Shown: piece by piece, positions 48,161 to 59,379 of the stretch
Position numbering within the stretch: the stretch's first letter is position 1
Layout of the letters: each line of letters begins with the position of its first letter
Assembly: GCA_017163975.1 (NCBI GenBank)
Contig: JAFFSR010000280.1
Span: 930,001-994,000 of the forward strand
Length of the DNA stretch: 64,000 nucleotides
Source of the DNA: Anastatus disparis
Taxonomy: Eukaryota; Arthropoda; Insecta; Hymenoptera; Eupelmidae
Direction of reading: 5' to 3'
Made by a program: the position numbers and the translations under genes
The notes under the pieces: model-generated
Seen by the model: only the letters and a program-made list of their open reading frames with translations
Database searches by the model: none
Told to the model about the DNA's origin: nothing

Positions 48161-49309
48161 TGTTTGAACATTACTGTCTTACACTAATACGGGTAAATCA
48201 TGATATTGTGATTCATATATTTCATTCATATGATTTTTGATTAATCATTATCATAAAATGAAACATTTGCTTTATATCACATACGAGATTTAAAGTAAAT
48301 GATCGAAAAATGAGTCTGTCTGTTAAGATAATTTAAAGTCCCACCTCTATTCTTGTAACAATGCTTTTATTTATTCAAAGCAATGGACTTTCACAATTTT
48401 TTTCATCTGCTTAAATATGTACAATTCTTAACCAAAAACTTTTTTATTACACGTATGCATACATCTGTCTATTTGCAATAATTCTATATCATGTAACAGT
48501 TTTTTCTGTTTTAATAAAGATTAAGAGGAGGTCGAGTATATATGTCCTTTTCTAATCAAAGAATTGATTTTTTCACAAAAATTAATAACACAGGCCTACA
48601 AATATTGGGGTCATGGAAGTTGTTGGAAAATGGAGGGTCATTTCCGAAGTAATTTTTTCCGTAGAATCCGAATCCGGGGTCCGAATTGCTCTATCACGTC
48701 AGGATTTTGAGATATTTGAGGTTATTTACCCAAAAAATGGCGTTTTTGGCTACTTTTGAGGTTATGTACAGAAGAGACAAAATTTTTTGGGAGTTTTTTT
48801 TTAGTTGCATCTTATAGCACTACTCTTCCTCTTTAATTTAAGAATCGCAGAGTTCAATTACGATTTTTCTACACCAAGTTACACCAATTTGAAATTACGA
48901 GATATGTCCTATCAATTGCATGACCATTTGCATTGAATACGTTGAGGCAGACATTTGTCTACTGGGTATTTTTTCTTCAAAATTTTTACTTGGGGATTTT
49001 TGGGGTTACTGATTACGAATATGAAGTTGAGATATTAAAATTTTCAAATTCAAGATGGCGGATTCAAAATGGCGTATAAAAATTTTCAAAAAACATTGCA
49101 AATATGAAACATATTTTCATTTTCTGCTATCTAATAACTTTTGTTGTTACGATAAACATAATACATTATAGTAATTTATATTTACACAGGTATCGTGACA
49201 TTGAATTTGACCTTCAGCTTGATCTTCAAGTGCATTTCAAGTTAAACTTTTTTTTACATTTAGCATTACCCAGGAACAACGACGTGGACGTAGTAAAATC
49301 TGTTCCCTT

Positions 49310-49597
49310 TGGGGTGCTGGATTTACGTGAGTCCCCTCGCCTCTCACGATCGGGGTGCTTAATTTACGTGAGTCCCCTTGCCTCTCACGATCGGGGTGCT
49401 TAATTTACGTGAGTCCCCTCGCCTCTCACGATCGGGGTGCTTAATTTACGTGAGTCCCCTCGCCTCTCACGATCGGGGTGCTTAATTTACGTGAGTCCCC
49501 TCGCCTCTCACGATCGGGGTGCTTAATTTACGTGAGTCCCCTTGCCTCTCATGATCGGGGCGCTTAATTTACGTAAGTCCCCTCGCCTCTCACGATT
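49310..49597. repeat. 41-bp CpG-rich minisatellite, seven copies
   Basis: CGGGGTGCTTAATTTACGTG plus AGTCCCCTCGCCTCTCACGAT repeats seven times with exact 41-bp spacing (49351, 49392, 49433, 49474, 49515, 49556). Very few substitutions are present, chiefly CTTGCC for CTCGCC. It sits just beyond the 3' end of the transposase gene inside the transposon and is far more GC-rich than its surroundings. Confidence 0.95.
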
Positions 49598-49607
49598 AGA
49601 AACTATT

Positions 49608-51320
49608 TCAGTTTAACTTATGAAATCTTTTTTTTTGATCTAGTAAAGATCTTGACCCAGACCGTCTTTTATGACGAACATTTAGCTCATCTCGTTGAAG
49701 ACACCAGCAATAGTCCGCTAACATTGTTGGAGACCATTTACCCTGATAACGTCTTTCCATTTCTTTGAGGTCCTGATGAGATCGCTCACCTTGCTCTTCG
49801 CTTACGGCACCTAGATTTTCTGGAAACCATTCTAAATGAGAGTGTAAATAATGCAATTTTACGCTCATATTGCAACCTAAATTCTGAAATTTTTCAATCA
49901 TATCGTCAACTATTTCTTTGTAATCACTAACTTTATTATTACCCAAAAATCCTTTAACAACTTTTTTAAAGCTAATCCAGGCTTCTTTTTCTACATTTGT
50001 CATAACCTGTTCAACCTCTGTTGTTTTCATTAATTCTCTTATTTGTGGTCCAACAAATATTCCTTCTTTTATCTTCGCCTCACTTAAATAAGGGAATTTA
50101 TCTCTAAGATATTGAAATAATGCACCATCGGTATCAAGAGCCTTTACAAATTGCTTCATTAATCCTAATTTTATATGAAGCGGAGGCAACAAAACTTTTT
50201 TAGAGTCAATTAACGGTTGTTGAATAATGTTGGGATCTCCAGGTTTTAAAGTTTTACGAAGAGGCCAATCCTTTGTAACGTAATGCTTAAGTCTATCTCT
50301 GCTATCCCACAAACATATAAAGCACGGATATTTTGTATAACCCAATTGTTGTCCAAGCAGCATTGAAACCATTTTTAAGTCTCCGCATACTTCCCATTTA
50401 TGCTGTTCATATTTTATTGCTTTAAGAATAGTTTCTACATTTTCATATGATTCCTTTAGGTGTACAGAATGAGCAATAGGTATTGACGCATATTTATTTG
50501 AGTTATGCAATAAAACTGCTTTCAAACTTGTTTTTGAGGAATCAATAAACAATCTCCATTGATCAGTATCATAAGGAAGTTCTAATTTTTCAATTAAGCC
50601 TTTAACATCATTACAAAAAACATATTCATCACATGCAGAATAATACTCAACTAATTCCTTCTCTCGATTACGATACCAACTAAAAGTAGTTCCTGGAGCA
50701 AGAAGGTGTTTCTCTTGAAGTCTTGATCCTAACAACTCAGATTTTTCTTTCGACAAGCCTAAATCTCTGACTAAATCATTCAAAGAAGCCTGATCAAATA
50801 AAATAGGAGCATCAGAGGTTGATTCGATGTCTTCAAAATCCTGATTTTCAATATCGTCACAGACTGTATGGTCTTCAACATTTATTCTTACAAATGGAGG
50901 GCTTGGAGGAACATCACCAGATGCAAAAGGAATAGGCTTCGTTACGCTTGCTACATTCGGATATTTTATATTACAAGCATTTTTAATATTATATCCAAAT
51001 GTTTTGGTTAAACAGAAATAACATTCATTGTGGCTAACAGGTTAACACCAAATTGCAGGAGTTTTGAAAGGCATTGGTGTTACTTCTTTATGGGCATTAT
51101 ACCAACGTCTTAATGTTTCAACACATGATTTACAAGCCGTATGTGGAACCCAAGACTTATCCTGATTAGTTATCGAAATATTGAAGTAATTAAGATAAAA
51201 TATTTTTATCGTTTCATTGATTTTCATCGCATTTTTTGCGAACACGAAGCGACTACAAATGTAGCAAAAGCTGTCAGGATTATTTAAACACTTACGCGAG
51301 GTCATTATTGAAATGATCAA
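49608..51320 (-). pseudogene. Transposase-like protein of the CACAGGCC element, one nonsense codon
   Basis: The minus-strand frame runs from about 51320 to 49608 (about 570 codons) and is interrupted only by TAA at 51042-51044. The N-terminal part has paired cysteines (FCYICSRFVF, then CKSCVETLRRWY and CYFC past the stop), a zinc-binding head. The C-terminal 390 residues hold GQQLGYTKYPCFICLWDSRD, then LPPLHIKLGLMKQFVKAL, EGIFVGPQIREL and SEEQGERSHQDLKEMERRYQ. This block is shared by many uncharacterised arthropod proteins. With the matching inverted repeats around it, it is most simply the element's transposase. Catalytic acids cannot be assigned with confidence. One stop in an otherwise clean frame implies recent death. 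Confidence 0.75.
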
Positions 51321-52693
51321 TAGTTAGAATATTTAATTTAATACTTTATACCTCCAGCGAGTTGTTAACCAACAGATCAAATACAAATATTCACAAAATT
51401 TTTTCCAAAAAATAAGGCACCATGAACGAACAATTAAGAGCTATCTAGTAAATTGTTGCTTAAAATGTTATTAAAAAAATGATTTATTTGCGATTACAAT
51501 AAATACAGAATCAATACAAATGGTCTTTTTTTGTACAAATAATAAAAAATTGTATATCAATGAGACGGGACAAAATTATACTAAATGATTCACACTAAAG
51601 AAATGTATGCTTAAAGGAATTCCAAAGTGAGACGGGGCAAAATTAAAAAGAAAACATGTTTTAATATTGGCGAAGGGACTCCCGCTCGTAATTTCAAATT
51701 GGCGTAACTTGGTGTAGAAAAATCGTAATTGAACTCTGCGACTCTTAAATTAAAGAGGAAGAGTAGTGCTATAAGATGCAATTAAAAAAAAACTCCCAAA
51801 AAATTTTGTCTCTTCTGTACATAACCTCAAAAGTAGCCAAAAACGCCATTTTTTGGGTAAAAAACCTCAAATATCTCAAAATCCTGACGTGATAGAGCAA
51901 TTCGGACCCCGGATTCGGATTCTACGCAAAAAATTACTTCGGAAATGACCCTCCACTTTTTGACAACAAAACCATGTTGGCCTGTGTAATTGTAGCAAAA
52001 AATAAGAAGAAAGCCCCATCTCGTATAATAAAAAGGAAGATTTTCTTTTATGAGGAAAAATTATTTTTATCGCTTAGTTTTTAAGAAAACCTTGAAAAAC
52101 TGAATCGTCTATCCTAACCTTTATTTTTTAAGTTTTTCAAGGTTTTCTTCAAAACGAATCGATAAAAATAATTTTTTCTCATCAAAGAAAATCTTCCTTT
52201 TTATTATACGAGATGGGGCTATCTCCTTATTTTTTGCTACAATTATTAGTTTTTGCAAAAAAATAAATTCTTTGATTAGAAAAGGATAGAGATATACGAC
52301 CTGCTCTTAATGCTCATTAAGTTATTTGTTAAACCTTAGTTAATATTAGATCGATAAAAATAAAAAAATATTTATTTATTCCATTATTTGTTCAAAATGT
52401 CGGACGCAATCTTTATTTTCTTACTTATTTTTGAAATGTATATCGTTTATTTTCTCAAATTTTCTTTTTTTTATCCAAAACAATTACTTTTTATTTTCAT
52501 ATTTTTACTAACTAGGAGAGTGTCACATCTCCAGATCACGGATTTTGCTCAAACTTGGGGATAAGTTTTCAGATGACAAAATATAGAAAAAGCTCAATTT
52601 ATAGTCACAAACGCTCAATTTTTCCCTAGATACAGGCACTTAAAGAAAATCACTAAAAAAGTTACTAGATTTTCAAACACTTATAGTTCTTAA

Positions 52694-53063
52694 GGGGATG
52701 TGAAATGGAAACTACACCTGTACTCGTAAATATTGATTATCTTTTCATTTTATTGCAAAATTTTGAGTAAAAAAATGCATTAGTAGTATGCACCATAAAG
52801 ATTATTCAGTTAAATTTTCAAATAAATTCATTCATTAGTTTTTAAGATATTTGGATTCCTGTACAAAATCGAAAAATTTTAATAAATAATTTTGGAACCC
52901 AAAATTCTCCATTACTAATGAATGAATTTATTTGAAAATTTAACTAAATAATCATCATAGTACATACTACAAGCTGATGCATTTCTTTTCTGGAAATTCA
53001 GAAATAAAATGGAAAGGAAGTTAATATCTATAAGTACAGGTGTAGTGTCCGTTTTACATCTCC
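52694..53063. mobile_element. 370-bp palindromic MITE nested at TTAA
   Basis: TTAA at 52690-52693 and 53064-53067 flank GGGGATGTGAAATGGAAACT and its inverted partner. The opposite arm of the host element keeps the empty site with a single TTAA (GTGCTTAAGAAC, about 54537), proving the duplication. Confidence 0.9.
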
Positions 53064-53362
53064 TTAAGCACAGACAGCTAGAAGTTTAAAACTCTTTTTA
53101 AATTAAAGCTGAGATCAAATCCTTTCAAAAATGTAGTTATTATAGCATATCAAAATATTATTTTTTCCTGAAGTTATAACGTAATAAAGATTGTGCCTTA
53201 ATTTTCTTTTTAGAACATTAATTAATAATAAAAGCTGAAATTAAGTGCAATCTTTATTACGCTATAACTCTGAGAAAAAATAATATTTTGGTATGCTATA
53301 ACTACTTTTATAGCACTGCGTGATTTAAATCCGCGCTTAAATCGCGCTGAGCCGAGAGTTAA

Positions 53363-53743
53363 GAAGGGGCCGAACTATCTGTCTCTGTCTAATAGCGTTT
53401 TTCATTATTTATATAAACACTATCCTTTATAACAAGAAAAAAATAGCAGCCCCCTCTAGATATTAGTATAATTAGTAAATTTTGTAATAACAATCAAATT
53501 TTCTACCGCATAGTTTTTGACTAATTAGAGACCTACTAGCCATCTAGAATATAACCTATCTTTTTTTGGTAGGTCTCTAATTATTCAAAAACTACGCAGT
53601 AAAAAAATTTGTTTGTTATTACAAAATTTACTTTTTATACTAATATCTAGCGGGGGCTGCTATTTTTTTCTTGTTATACCGGATAGTGTTTACATAAATG
53701 ATGAAAAACGCTATTAGACAAAGACAGATAGTTCGGCCCCTTC
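53363..53743. mobile_element. 381-bp palindromic MITE nested at TTAA (GAAGGGGCC ends)
   Basis: TTAA at 53359-53362 and 53744-53747 flank GAAGGGGCCGAACTATCTGT and its inverted partner. Arms include AGCAGCCCCC and GGTAGGTCTC pairs. The termini resemble the GAGGAGGTC family; the core does not. Confidence 0.85.
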
Positions 53744-54339
53744 TTAAACGATAAATTTTTACGCTGTTCAATAATGAATATGATGCTGAATTCACTTAAA
53801 ACACGCACTTATAATAAGCGATATTTTGAGATCTGGATTATTTTTAAAAGTTTATTCATCGATAATAATAAAGTGTAGATTATTGCAACTCTTTTATATC
53901 GATATTTTTCAAAATTAATAACAATTATAAGCGTGTAAAATACGTGTAAAACCAAAGTTAATATCAGTGTAACATATGAAGCGAAGAGGTAGTCATTTCG
54001 ACGCTCTAAGACTCAGTCGCGTCTGTGATTCCCCTAAACGCAACTGCTAATACAATACATTAGTTACCAATTGTCGCTCCTACGGCCCTAATACATATAT
54101 GAAAGGAAATTTAGATTTTTATTATTACAGAATTAATTTCAACAGTTTGACATAATGTTATTTCATGTTTTATATAATATTTTTAGTTTTTTTACGATTT
54201 ATTATTCGTAGAATGCCTAGTTTTGCTAGTATATAGAATTCGTTTTTTTAATGAATTATCATTCGTGGAGTGCATAGCCTTTGTTTATTATTGAATTTTG
54301 AGAGTATAGATGTAGTGCGGTGGATTTAAATCACTCGAG

Positions 54340-54480
54340 CTATAAAATAGTATATGATACTCGCGACTTAAATTCACCTATTATTACACGGCGTTTAGGA
54401 CCCTCGCTGACGCTCGGGCCCTAACCTCGCCGTGTAATAATAGGTGATTTAAGTCGCCCGTATCGTAATATACTATTTCG
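54340..54480. repeat. Strong hairpin with GC-rich tip
   Basis: ACCTATTATTACACGGC and its complement pair perfectly, and flanking TAGTATATGATAC/GTAATATACTA words extend the stem. The tip is rich in CCCTCGCTGACGCTCGGG. It resembles the GC-tipped MITE at 28513. Confidence 0.65.
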
Positions 54481-54720
54481 AAAGGATTTGAGCTCAGTTT
54501 TAATTTAAAAACAGTTTTAAACTTCTAGCTATCTGTGCTTAAGAACTATAAGTGTTTGAAAATCTAGTAACTTTTTTAGTGATTTTCTTTAATTGCCTGC
54601 ATCTAGGGAAACATTGAGCGTTTGTGATTGAAACTTGAGCTTTTTCCATATTTAGTCATCTAAAAACTTATCCCCAAGTTTGAGCAAAATCCGTGATCCG
54701 GAGATGTGACACTCTCCTAG

Positions 54721-55303
54721 TAAGTGTAAGCATTAATCTCAATTTTGTACGTTTTGCTGCGATTTTTTAGTTGTTACGAGTTCGTGGGCATTCTACTTTA
54801 ACAATTTCATACAGTTTAAATCACTATAGCCTAATGCATTTGTTACAATTTCAATTCAATAATTAATATTATATTCATTAATTTTTATGCAATTATACTG
54901 CCAGACTCATGTATTTCAATCATTTACAATATGATATGTTTAAACAATGTATTGTATGTTATATAATTACATGAAATGGAGAAAGTTTCAATAATAGAAA
55001 CAGTTAAAACAACGATCAACTTTGTATTGAAGAAAATTTTATTGATGTGAGTTCTAATACTTATCTTAAATTTTAATATAATTTTCACTATTTTTTTAAA
55101 AATCATTTCATTCACAATATTTGTAAATTTCATAATCAAACAAATTCTTTCCAAATTTCCACTTTCCCATTTCATTTATCACCATTAATTCTTTTATTTC
55201 TAATATAGCATAATAATATTATGAATTAAATGAGCAATATATAAACCATTCGAATTTGATAGATTATCGTTTTCTTACTTATGTTATTAAGTAATATTTA
55301 TTT
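54721..55303. other. AT-rich spacer
   Basis: No feature was recognised; the open frame at 54924-55175 is AT-rich noise. Confidence 0.45.
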
Positions 55304-56330
55304 TTAACTTACTTCAAAAGGATGTTTACTTTTTACGTGCTTTTTTGAATACCTTTCACTTGTTAATTGTTTTCCACAATATTGGCAGATTACCATACAC
55401 GTTTCATCGTGCTTTCTCATTCTAACTGCATTAATTAATTTATTACAATGAAGGGATCGTATTAATGTGGAAACGTTGATGTCTTCCTAAAGACCGTAAC
55501 GATTTATATTTCTTGTCACAATCGCTACACCCGTACGCTTCTTCTTTCTTATGCTTTATAAGCTGATGTTTAATCAAATTTTCTTTAGTTACAAAGAGAC
55601 TTTGGCAATCATCAATCGAACATTGATGCAATCACTTTTTACCTTCTTTAACGGTTGTAAGAACCGTTTTATCCTGTGGTATATCCACTTTTTTTGATTC
55701 AGCACAATTACAAGAAAATGGTTCATACGCACTATTTCCTTCATAGCATCCATAATTGATTGCCTCAGCTACATTTGTTCCAACATTGGCTACGGAATGG
55801 TAAGTACCTCTACGGATATAAAATAAATCACCTGCCCTTCGCAGTTCGATTGTATAAGGGATCTTCCATTCATCTAATAATAGTGGCGTTTTAATATAAA
55901 TTTTGTGCTGCAATACTTGCGGACATATATTTTCTTGTGGATTAGAATTCTTTAAATATTCCACCGTCTCATTTTCAATCTCAGCTCGGAAGCAACGATC
56001 TATTAAGTATCAAGACTTTGGAGCTCCAAATTTTAATATATTTATACTTCCCAACGCACCATCTTCAATATGAAGCGTTGTATAGCTATTCTTTGAGCTG
56101 ACATAGTGCATGGATTTATTTATCCCCAGCATTACATACATAGCGTAAAAAATATACGTTTTTCATCATTTTTAAGGATTTGTCAACGAAATTAAAAAAA
56201 GTTTCCCAATCCTCTGAAAAAATTTTTGCCATGCGCTTTTTATTGCCTAAGATAAAGTCTTTTAATCCATATATATTGGCATTACAACTCGTGCCTTCTG
56301 CTAGTTGAAAAATGGCTGCTCAGTGTAGAA
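55304..56330 (-). pseudogene. JmjC-domain protein with C2H2 zinc fingers, broken
   Basis: A minus-strand coding trace begins near 56330 with a helical region (KDFILGNKKRMAKIFSEDWE). It shifts frame near 56150, then reads LHIEDGALGSINILKFGAPK, the JmjC block whose H and E/D hold iron (56061-56072), and is cut by TGA at 56010-56012. The same frame continues to GDLFYIRRGTYHSVANVGTN with the third iron-ligand histidine (55797-55799), then stops again at 55632. Beyond it are a C-x4-C...H-x4-H finger, CSDCDKKYKSLRSLGRHQRFH and, after another frameshift near 55445, CQYCGKQLTSERYSKKHVKSKH-like spacing. KDM4-type JmjC enzymes demethylate histone lysines using iron and 2-oxoglutarate. At least four lesions make this copy inactive. 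GAAGTAAGT near the end could be an old splice donor. It may be of host or viral origin. Confidence 0.72.
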
Positions 56331-56509
56331 AGGCTTATGGAGAATATCAAGTTTTAATTGATTATTCAACTTATAATTTTAAAAAATGCAATCGTTAATG
56401 ACTAAAATATTCCCATTTGTCAGTTGTATATTTTTTTCAAATGACCTTATATTTGGCCATGTTCAGGCCGTCTGACATTTAGTTTGTTGGTTACGACGCA
56501 CCAGTTGGT

Positions 56510-56546
56510 ATTCCCTTCACGTTTAAATTATAAACGTAAAGGGAAT
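56510..56546. other. 37-bp near-perfect palindrome at a gene end
   Basis: ATTCCCTTCACGTTTA and TAAACGTAAAGGGAAT pair around ATTA-centred bases. The stop codon of the 56528 remnant lies inside it. It may act as a transcript-end hairpin or be a tiny insertion. Confidence 0.45.
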
Positions 56547-57025
56547 ATGTGTACCTGAGAAGTTATAAGACTTTTTAAGACATCCCGATTAATGTCACGT
56601 AGCTGACAATGCAATAACATAATATATTGTATTATGATGAACGGTTTCAACATTACATTAAGCACGTCAGTCACGTTAACGTAATCGGGAGGATTCCTTA
56701 TTGGTTTCTTACTCTCGTTGTATTCTGCACTGCGTATTTGCCGAACAGTCACCTGATGGGTGCTGTTCATTTGTGGCAAGTAGCTCTTTTGTATATAATA
56801 CGCGTAAAACGCTAGTAGCCTCTTTGCCCCATTGATTATTGGTTAAATGGATTCGCAAAAATCGTAAACTAAATTAAGATAGCTCGAAAACTGCGGATAA
56901 GGCAAGTTACGTAATTTATCGATATTATTGGGTGAAAGCTGTAACACTTTATTCAATGATATTAGAATTACGCCACTTGTCTCATCGGTAAATGCAATAA
57001 TCACAGAATTTTTACAATAATTTTT
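56528..57025 (-). pseudogene. Unrecognised broken protein, directly downstream of the 57026 remnant
   Basis: The minus-strand frame after the stop at 57026 continues with VIIAFTDETSGVILISLNKV, SPNNIDKLRNLPYPQFSSYL, a stop near 56860, then AKRLLAFYAYYIQKSYLPQM and a tail ending at 56528. It is in the same frame as the preceding remnant, so it may be the C-terminal part of one long protein with two nonsense codons, or a second gene. No family was recognised. Confidence 0.45.
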
Positions 57026-58001
57026 TTAGATCAGGTAATTTAACTTTTTTACGGATTCATTTAACCAAAAATCTAATAAGGTTTCGAGACCGTAAATACC
57101 AGTTACTCTAAAATGATCGTATAGCGGCTCAGTTTTAATTGCTGCGCGCAACGAACCCATTATTGGCTCGATTGTGCTGAGCACATGATCCTTAAAACTT
57201 TTAAATACAACTATTTTGCTAGCCATCTGGAAAAACCATTCTTTTGCCATCATAATGGCATTTTTAAATGTTTTTTTAAATGTTGGATCTGAGACACTAC
57301 TATCGGTCAAATCAACAACGATTTCGTGTCTCTGGTCGCATCATTTCAGGATTATATGTAGAAATTCTTCAACAGCCCTTAATTTCGATACCGTCGACGA
57401 CGATATGACCGATTCCATTGGTTCGGGTTACACCCAACAAACAACCAAGGAAAATACTTAATTTGTGGGGATGCGGAATCGTTTTCAAGATGTGATCGGA
57501 TGTTGTATAGGAGTGGGCATAAGCAATTGCCCCGAATTCTCCCAAGTTAACATTACCCGAAAAATACCCGTATTTGCCAAAAAAATAAGGCCGATAAACT
57601 GTGGCGTCTTTTAAAAACGCGCTTATTTTTTTCAGGTCAAACAAAAAGGTTTCACCTTGTTTTGGAATGTAAACCCTACCAATGTGGATTTGCGACACTA
57701 CAACTTCACTCCAGTGAGCGGTATTAATTATATTTGGTATCGTCAAATTAAACATATTCTCAATATCCTCTACGTGGCCATGCTTACAAATATAATAATA
57801 CACGCTTACTGGATGCGAAAAGTAGCTGTCGCACTCTCGCAACCTAATCGATAAATTATCAATAAACAATGGCCAATCTTGTTCGAATACATAAGCATTC
57901 GAACAAGATTCGCCAATGTTTAGAACACCGCCACCATACCGTCTAGTGAGGGAGTCTATTGGCATCCTTTTGATTGCTGTTTCGCATTCCAAAAAAAACA
58001 T
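57026..58001 (-). pseudogene. Unrecognised protein of about 320 aa, frameshifted
   Basis: ATG at 58001 opens a 210-codon frame with SLTRRYGGGVLNIGESCSNA, ending near 57369. The next frame carries on from about 57390 with VEEFLHIILKW, then EIVVDLTDSSVSDPTFKKTF, to a stop at 57026. The lesion is a single frameshift. Residues are a balanced globular mix with glycine-rich turns and several beta-like stretches (VYIPKQGETFLFDLKK), unlike AT-noise frames. It neighbours other broken minus-strand genes. A virion or structural role is conceivable but not supported by any recognised motif. Confidence 0.55.
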
Positions 58002-58383
58002 TTTCCTTAACTTTTATTGTTGAGGAGGACGTTGCATTCTTAACATGACATAGATTAGCCAAATGCTATTTCCTAACAAAAAATCAACATATATCAATTC
58101 ATGTGAATATTGAGAAGTGGAACAACTCGTATTTTTGGTCTGTTTGTACCGAGGTATTAAATTTTTCGGGGTAAATGGCGAATTCGTCTTTACCGCGGAA
58201 AGAATATACTGCCTCGATACGCTGATTTATTGAACTTTTGGTAGATTGTAGCCATTCCTTCTATCCTTATGAAAACAAAATTGTAATTATTTATTTATTC
58301 ATTTATTTATTTATTTATTAAAAATAATTAACTAAAACAATTTGACCTTATCTTGTACTTGCTCCTCTGTTCTTAATTTGAGG
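58002..58383. other. Spacer with ATTT-type microsatellite
   Basis: No gene trace was recognised. Bases 58287-58320 hold a short ATTTATTT run. Confidence 0.4.
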
Positions 58384-58965
58384 TTACAGGAGGAGTTTTT
58401 TTTCATTGCAGAATGGCACGTGGAATCCCTCCGTCATGGCGTACGCCAGTACCGACGGTGGATGGAGATGTTTGGGAATTTCGTGATCCATTGTTGCGTA
58501 GCCACGTAAGTATTCAATTCTTCTATAATTTGGTGGGGATACCACTCTATGGAACATGCCGTAATTCTGTTGGAAATTATTTTTTTGTGCATAGAAGCAC
58601 CTACTCCCCAATGTACGTTTAGGCGCTTTGTACTCGATCACATGATGCCCGTCATGTGGTGCATTTATGGTGCACGCCATATGCACTTGGCAGAATTCAA
58701 CACCTTTCGGATTGGACACTATATTGGAGAAGATACATTTTTTCACATTCTCATTATCATTGCTTTTGAGTACATGTGAGCACATGTAGAAATATATGCG
58801 TTTTATTTTATTATTATAGGAGTAAAAATTGTGATTCAGGCTCGTAATTTTGCTAGCAAACACGTGAAAATTCTCTCTTAAGAGAATGATGGTTTTTTCT
58901 TTCTCTCTTTGTATCTTCTTTGTGTTATTCGACGATGAAATTACCATTAACGAAAGCCTGACCAC
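58384..58965 (-). pseudogene. Possible coding remnant, strand uncertain
   Basis: A 193-codon frame is open on the minus strand. Its second half (GVEFCQVHMACTINAPHDGH, then RRIEYLRGYATMDHEIPKHL) looks more protein-like than its first. Plus-strand frames at 58413-58622 and 58549-58779 are nearly as good, so the strand is assigned mainly from the neighbours. No family was recognised. Confidence 0.3.
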
Positions 58966-59340
58966 TTATGCAAAATAAGTTTTGGCTATATCTCTGTAAT
59001 CATCTTCATTAATTGCAAAGAGCACGTAAATTTGCTCATGCGCATAATTCATAAGAATTGCTTCCATGAATGTTTTTGCTTTAGTCGCACTATAATTTTT
59101 ACATTATAAGAATCCACTAAATGGAAATTTGAGTGGAGAGTATTTTTCAACTTTCCAGTAAAATCTTCAAGATTGGTAGACAGGATAACGTACGAGTCAT
59201 AGTCTACTTTTCCTATAAGAGCTACTGGTTAAACTCTGATAGGATCAATTGTATCTACGATTATATCATATACTTGTAGAGGTTGCAGGCTCATTGAACA
59301 GTCATCATTATAAAGCCAAGGATATTAGATAACTGCTAAA
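58966..59340 (-). pseudogene. Unrecognised broken protein remnant
   Basis: The minus strand reads LQPLQVYDIIVDTIDPIRV, a stop near 59233, then IGKVDYDSYVILSTNLEDFT and LHSNFHLVDSYNVKIIVRLK. After a frameshift near 59085 it reads TFMEAILMNYAHEQIYVLFA, with a stop near 58975. Codon content is protein-like and the direction agrees with its neighbours. No family was recognised. Confidence 0.42.
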
Positions 59341-59379
59341 TTGTTGATTTTTTATTTTAACATAATTGTTTCTTGATTT

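Larger units (their letters stand above)
48589..51986. mobile_element. 3.4-kb DNA transposon, CACAGGCC ends, TAA duplication
   Basis: Terminal inverted repeats of about 310 bp start CACAGGCC and include GGAGGGTCATTTCCGAAGTA and AATCCGAATCCGGGGTCCG in each arm. TAA flanks both sides (48586-48588 and 51987-51989). The uninterrupted mirror site in the host MITE arm (TTAATAATTG) shows that TAA was duplicated. CAC-ending termini with a 3-bp duplication are the habit of the CACTA/CMC group. The element carries one gene on the minus strand and a 41-bp minisatellite. Confidence 0.88.
48525..52306. mobile_element. GAGGAGGTC palindromic MITE split by a transposon
   Basis: TTAA at 48521-48524 and 52307-52310 flank the element. 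Removing 48589-51989 leaves about 381 bp that matches the intact element at 29579-29953 in termini and core (for example AGGTTTTCTT arms and AAGAAAGCC). The right arm preserves the uninterrupted target. Confidence 0.85.
52512..54720. mobile_element. 2.2-kb element with CTAGGAGAGTGTCACATCTC ends, hosting two MITEs
   Basis: CTAGGAGAGTGTCACATCTC opens the element and its complement closes it. The arms match for about 260 bp once the nested insertion at 52694-53063 is removed. The arms include ACTTGGGGATAAGTTTTCAG and AAGAACTATAAGTG. TAA flanks both ends. No coding frame is present. A separate hairpin (53131-53313) and a third (54340-54480) lie within. Confidence 0.82.

Noticed and set aside
49310..49597. 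CRISPR-like array from evenly spaced GC-rich repeats
   Set aside because: The whole 41-bp unit is repeated; there are no unique spacers.
58413..58779. Plus-strand frames starting MARGIPPSWRTP and MEHAVILLEI
   Set aside because: Comparable in length to the minus-strand frame, but all confident neighbours are on the minus strand; not strong enough to call.
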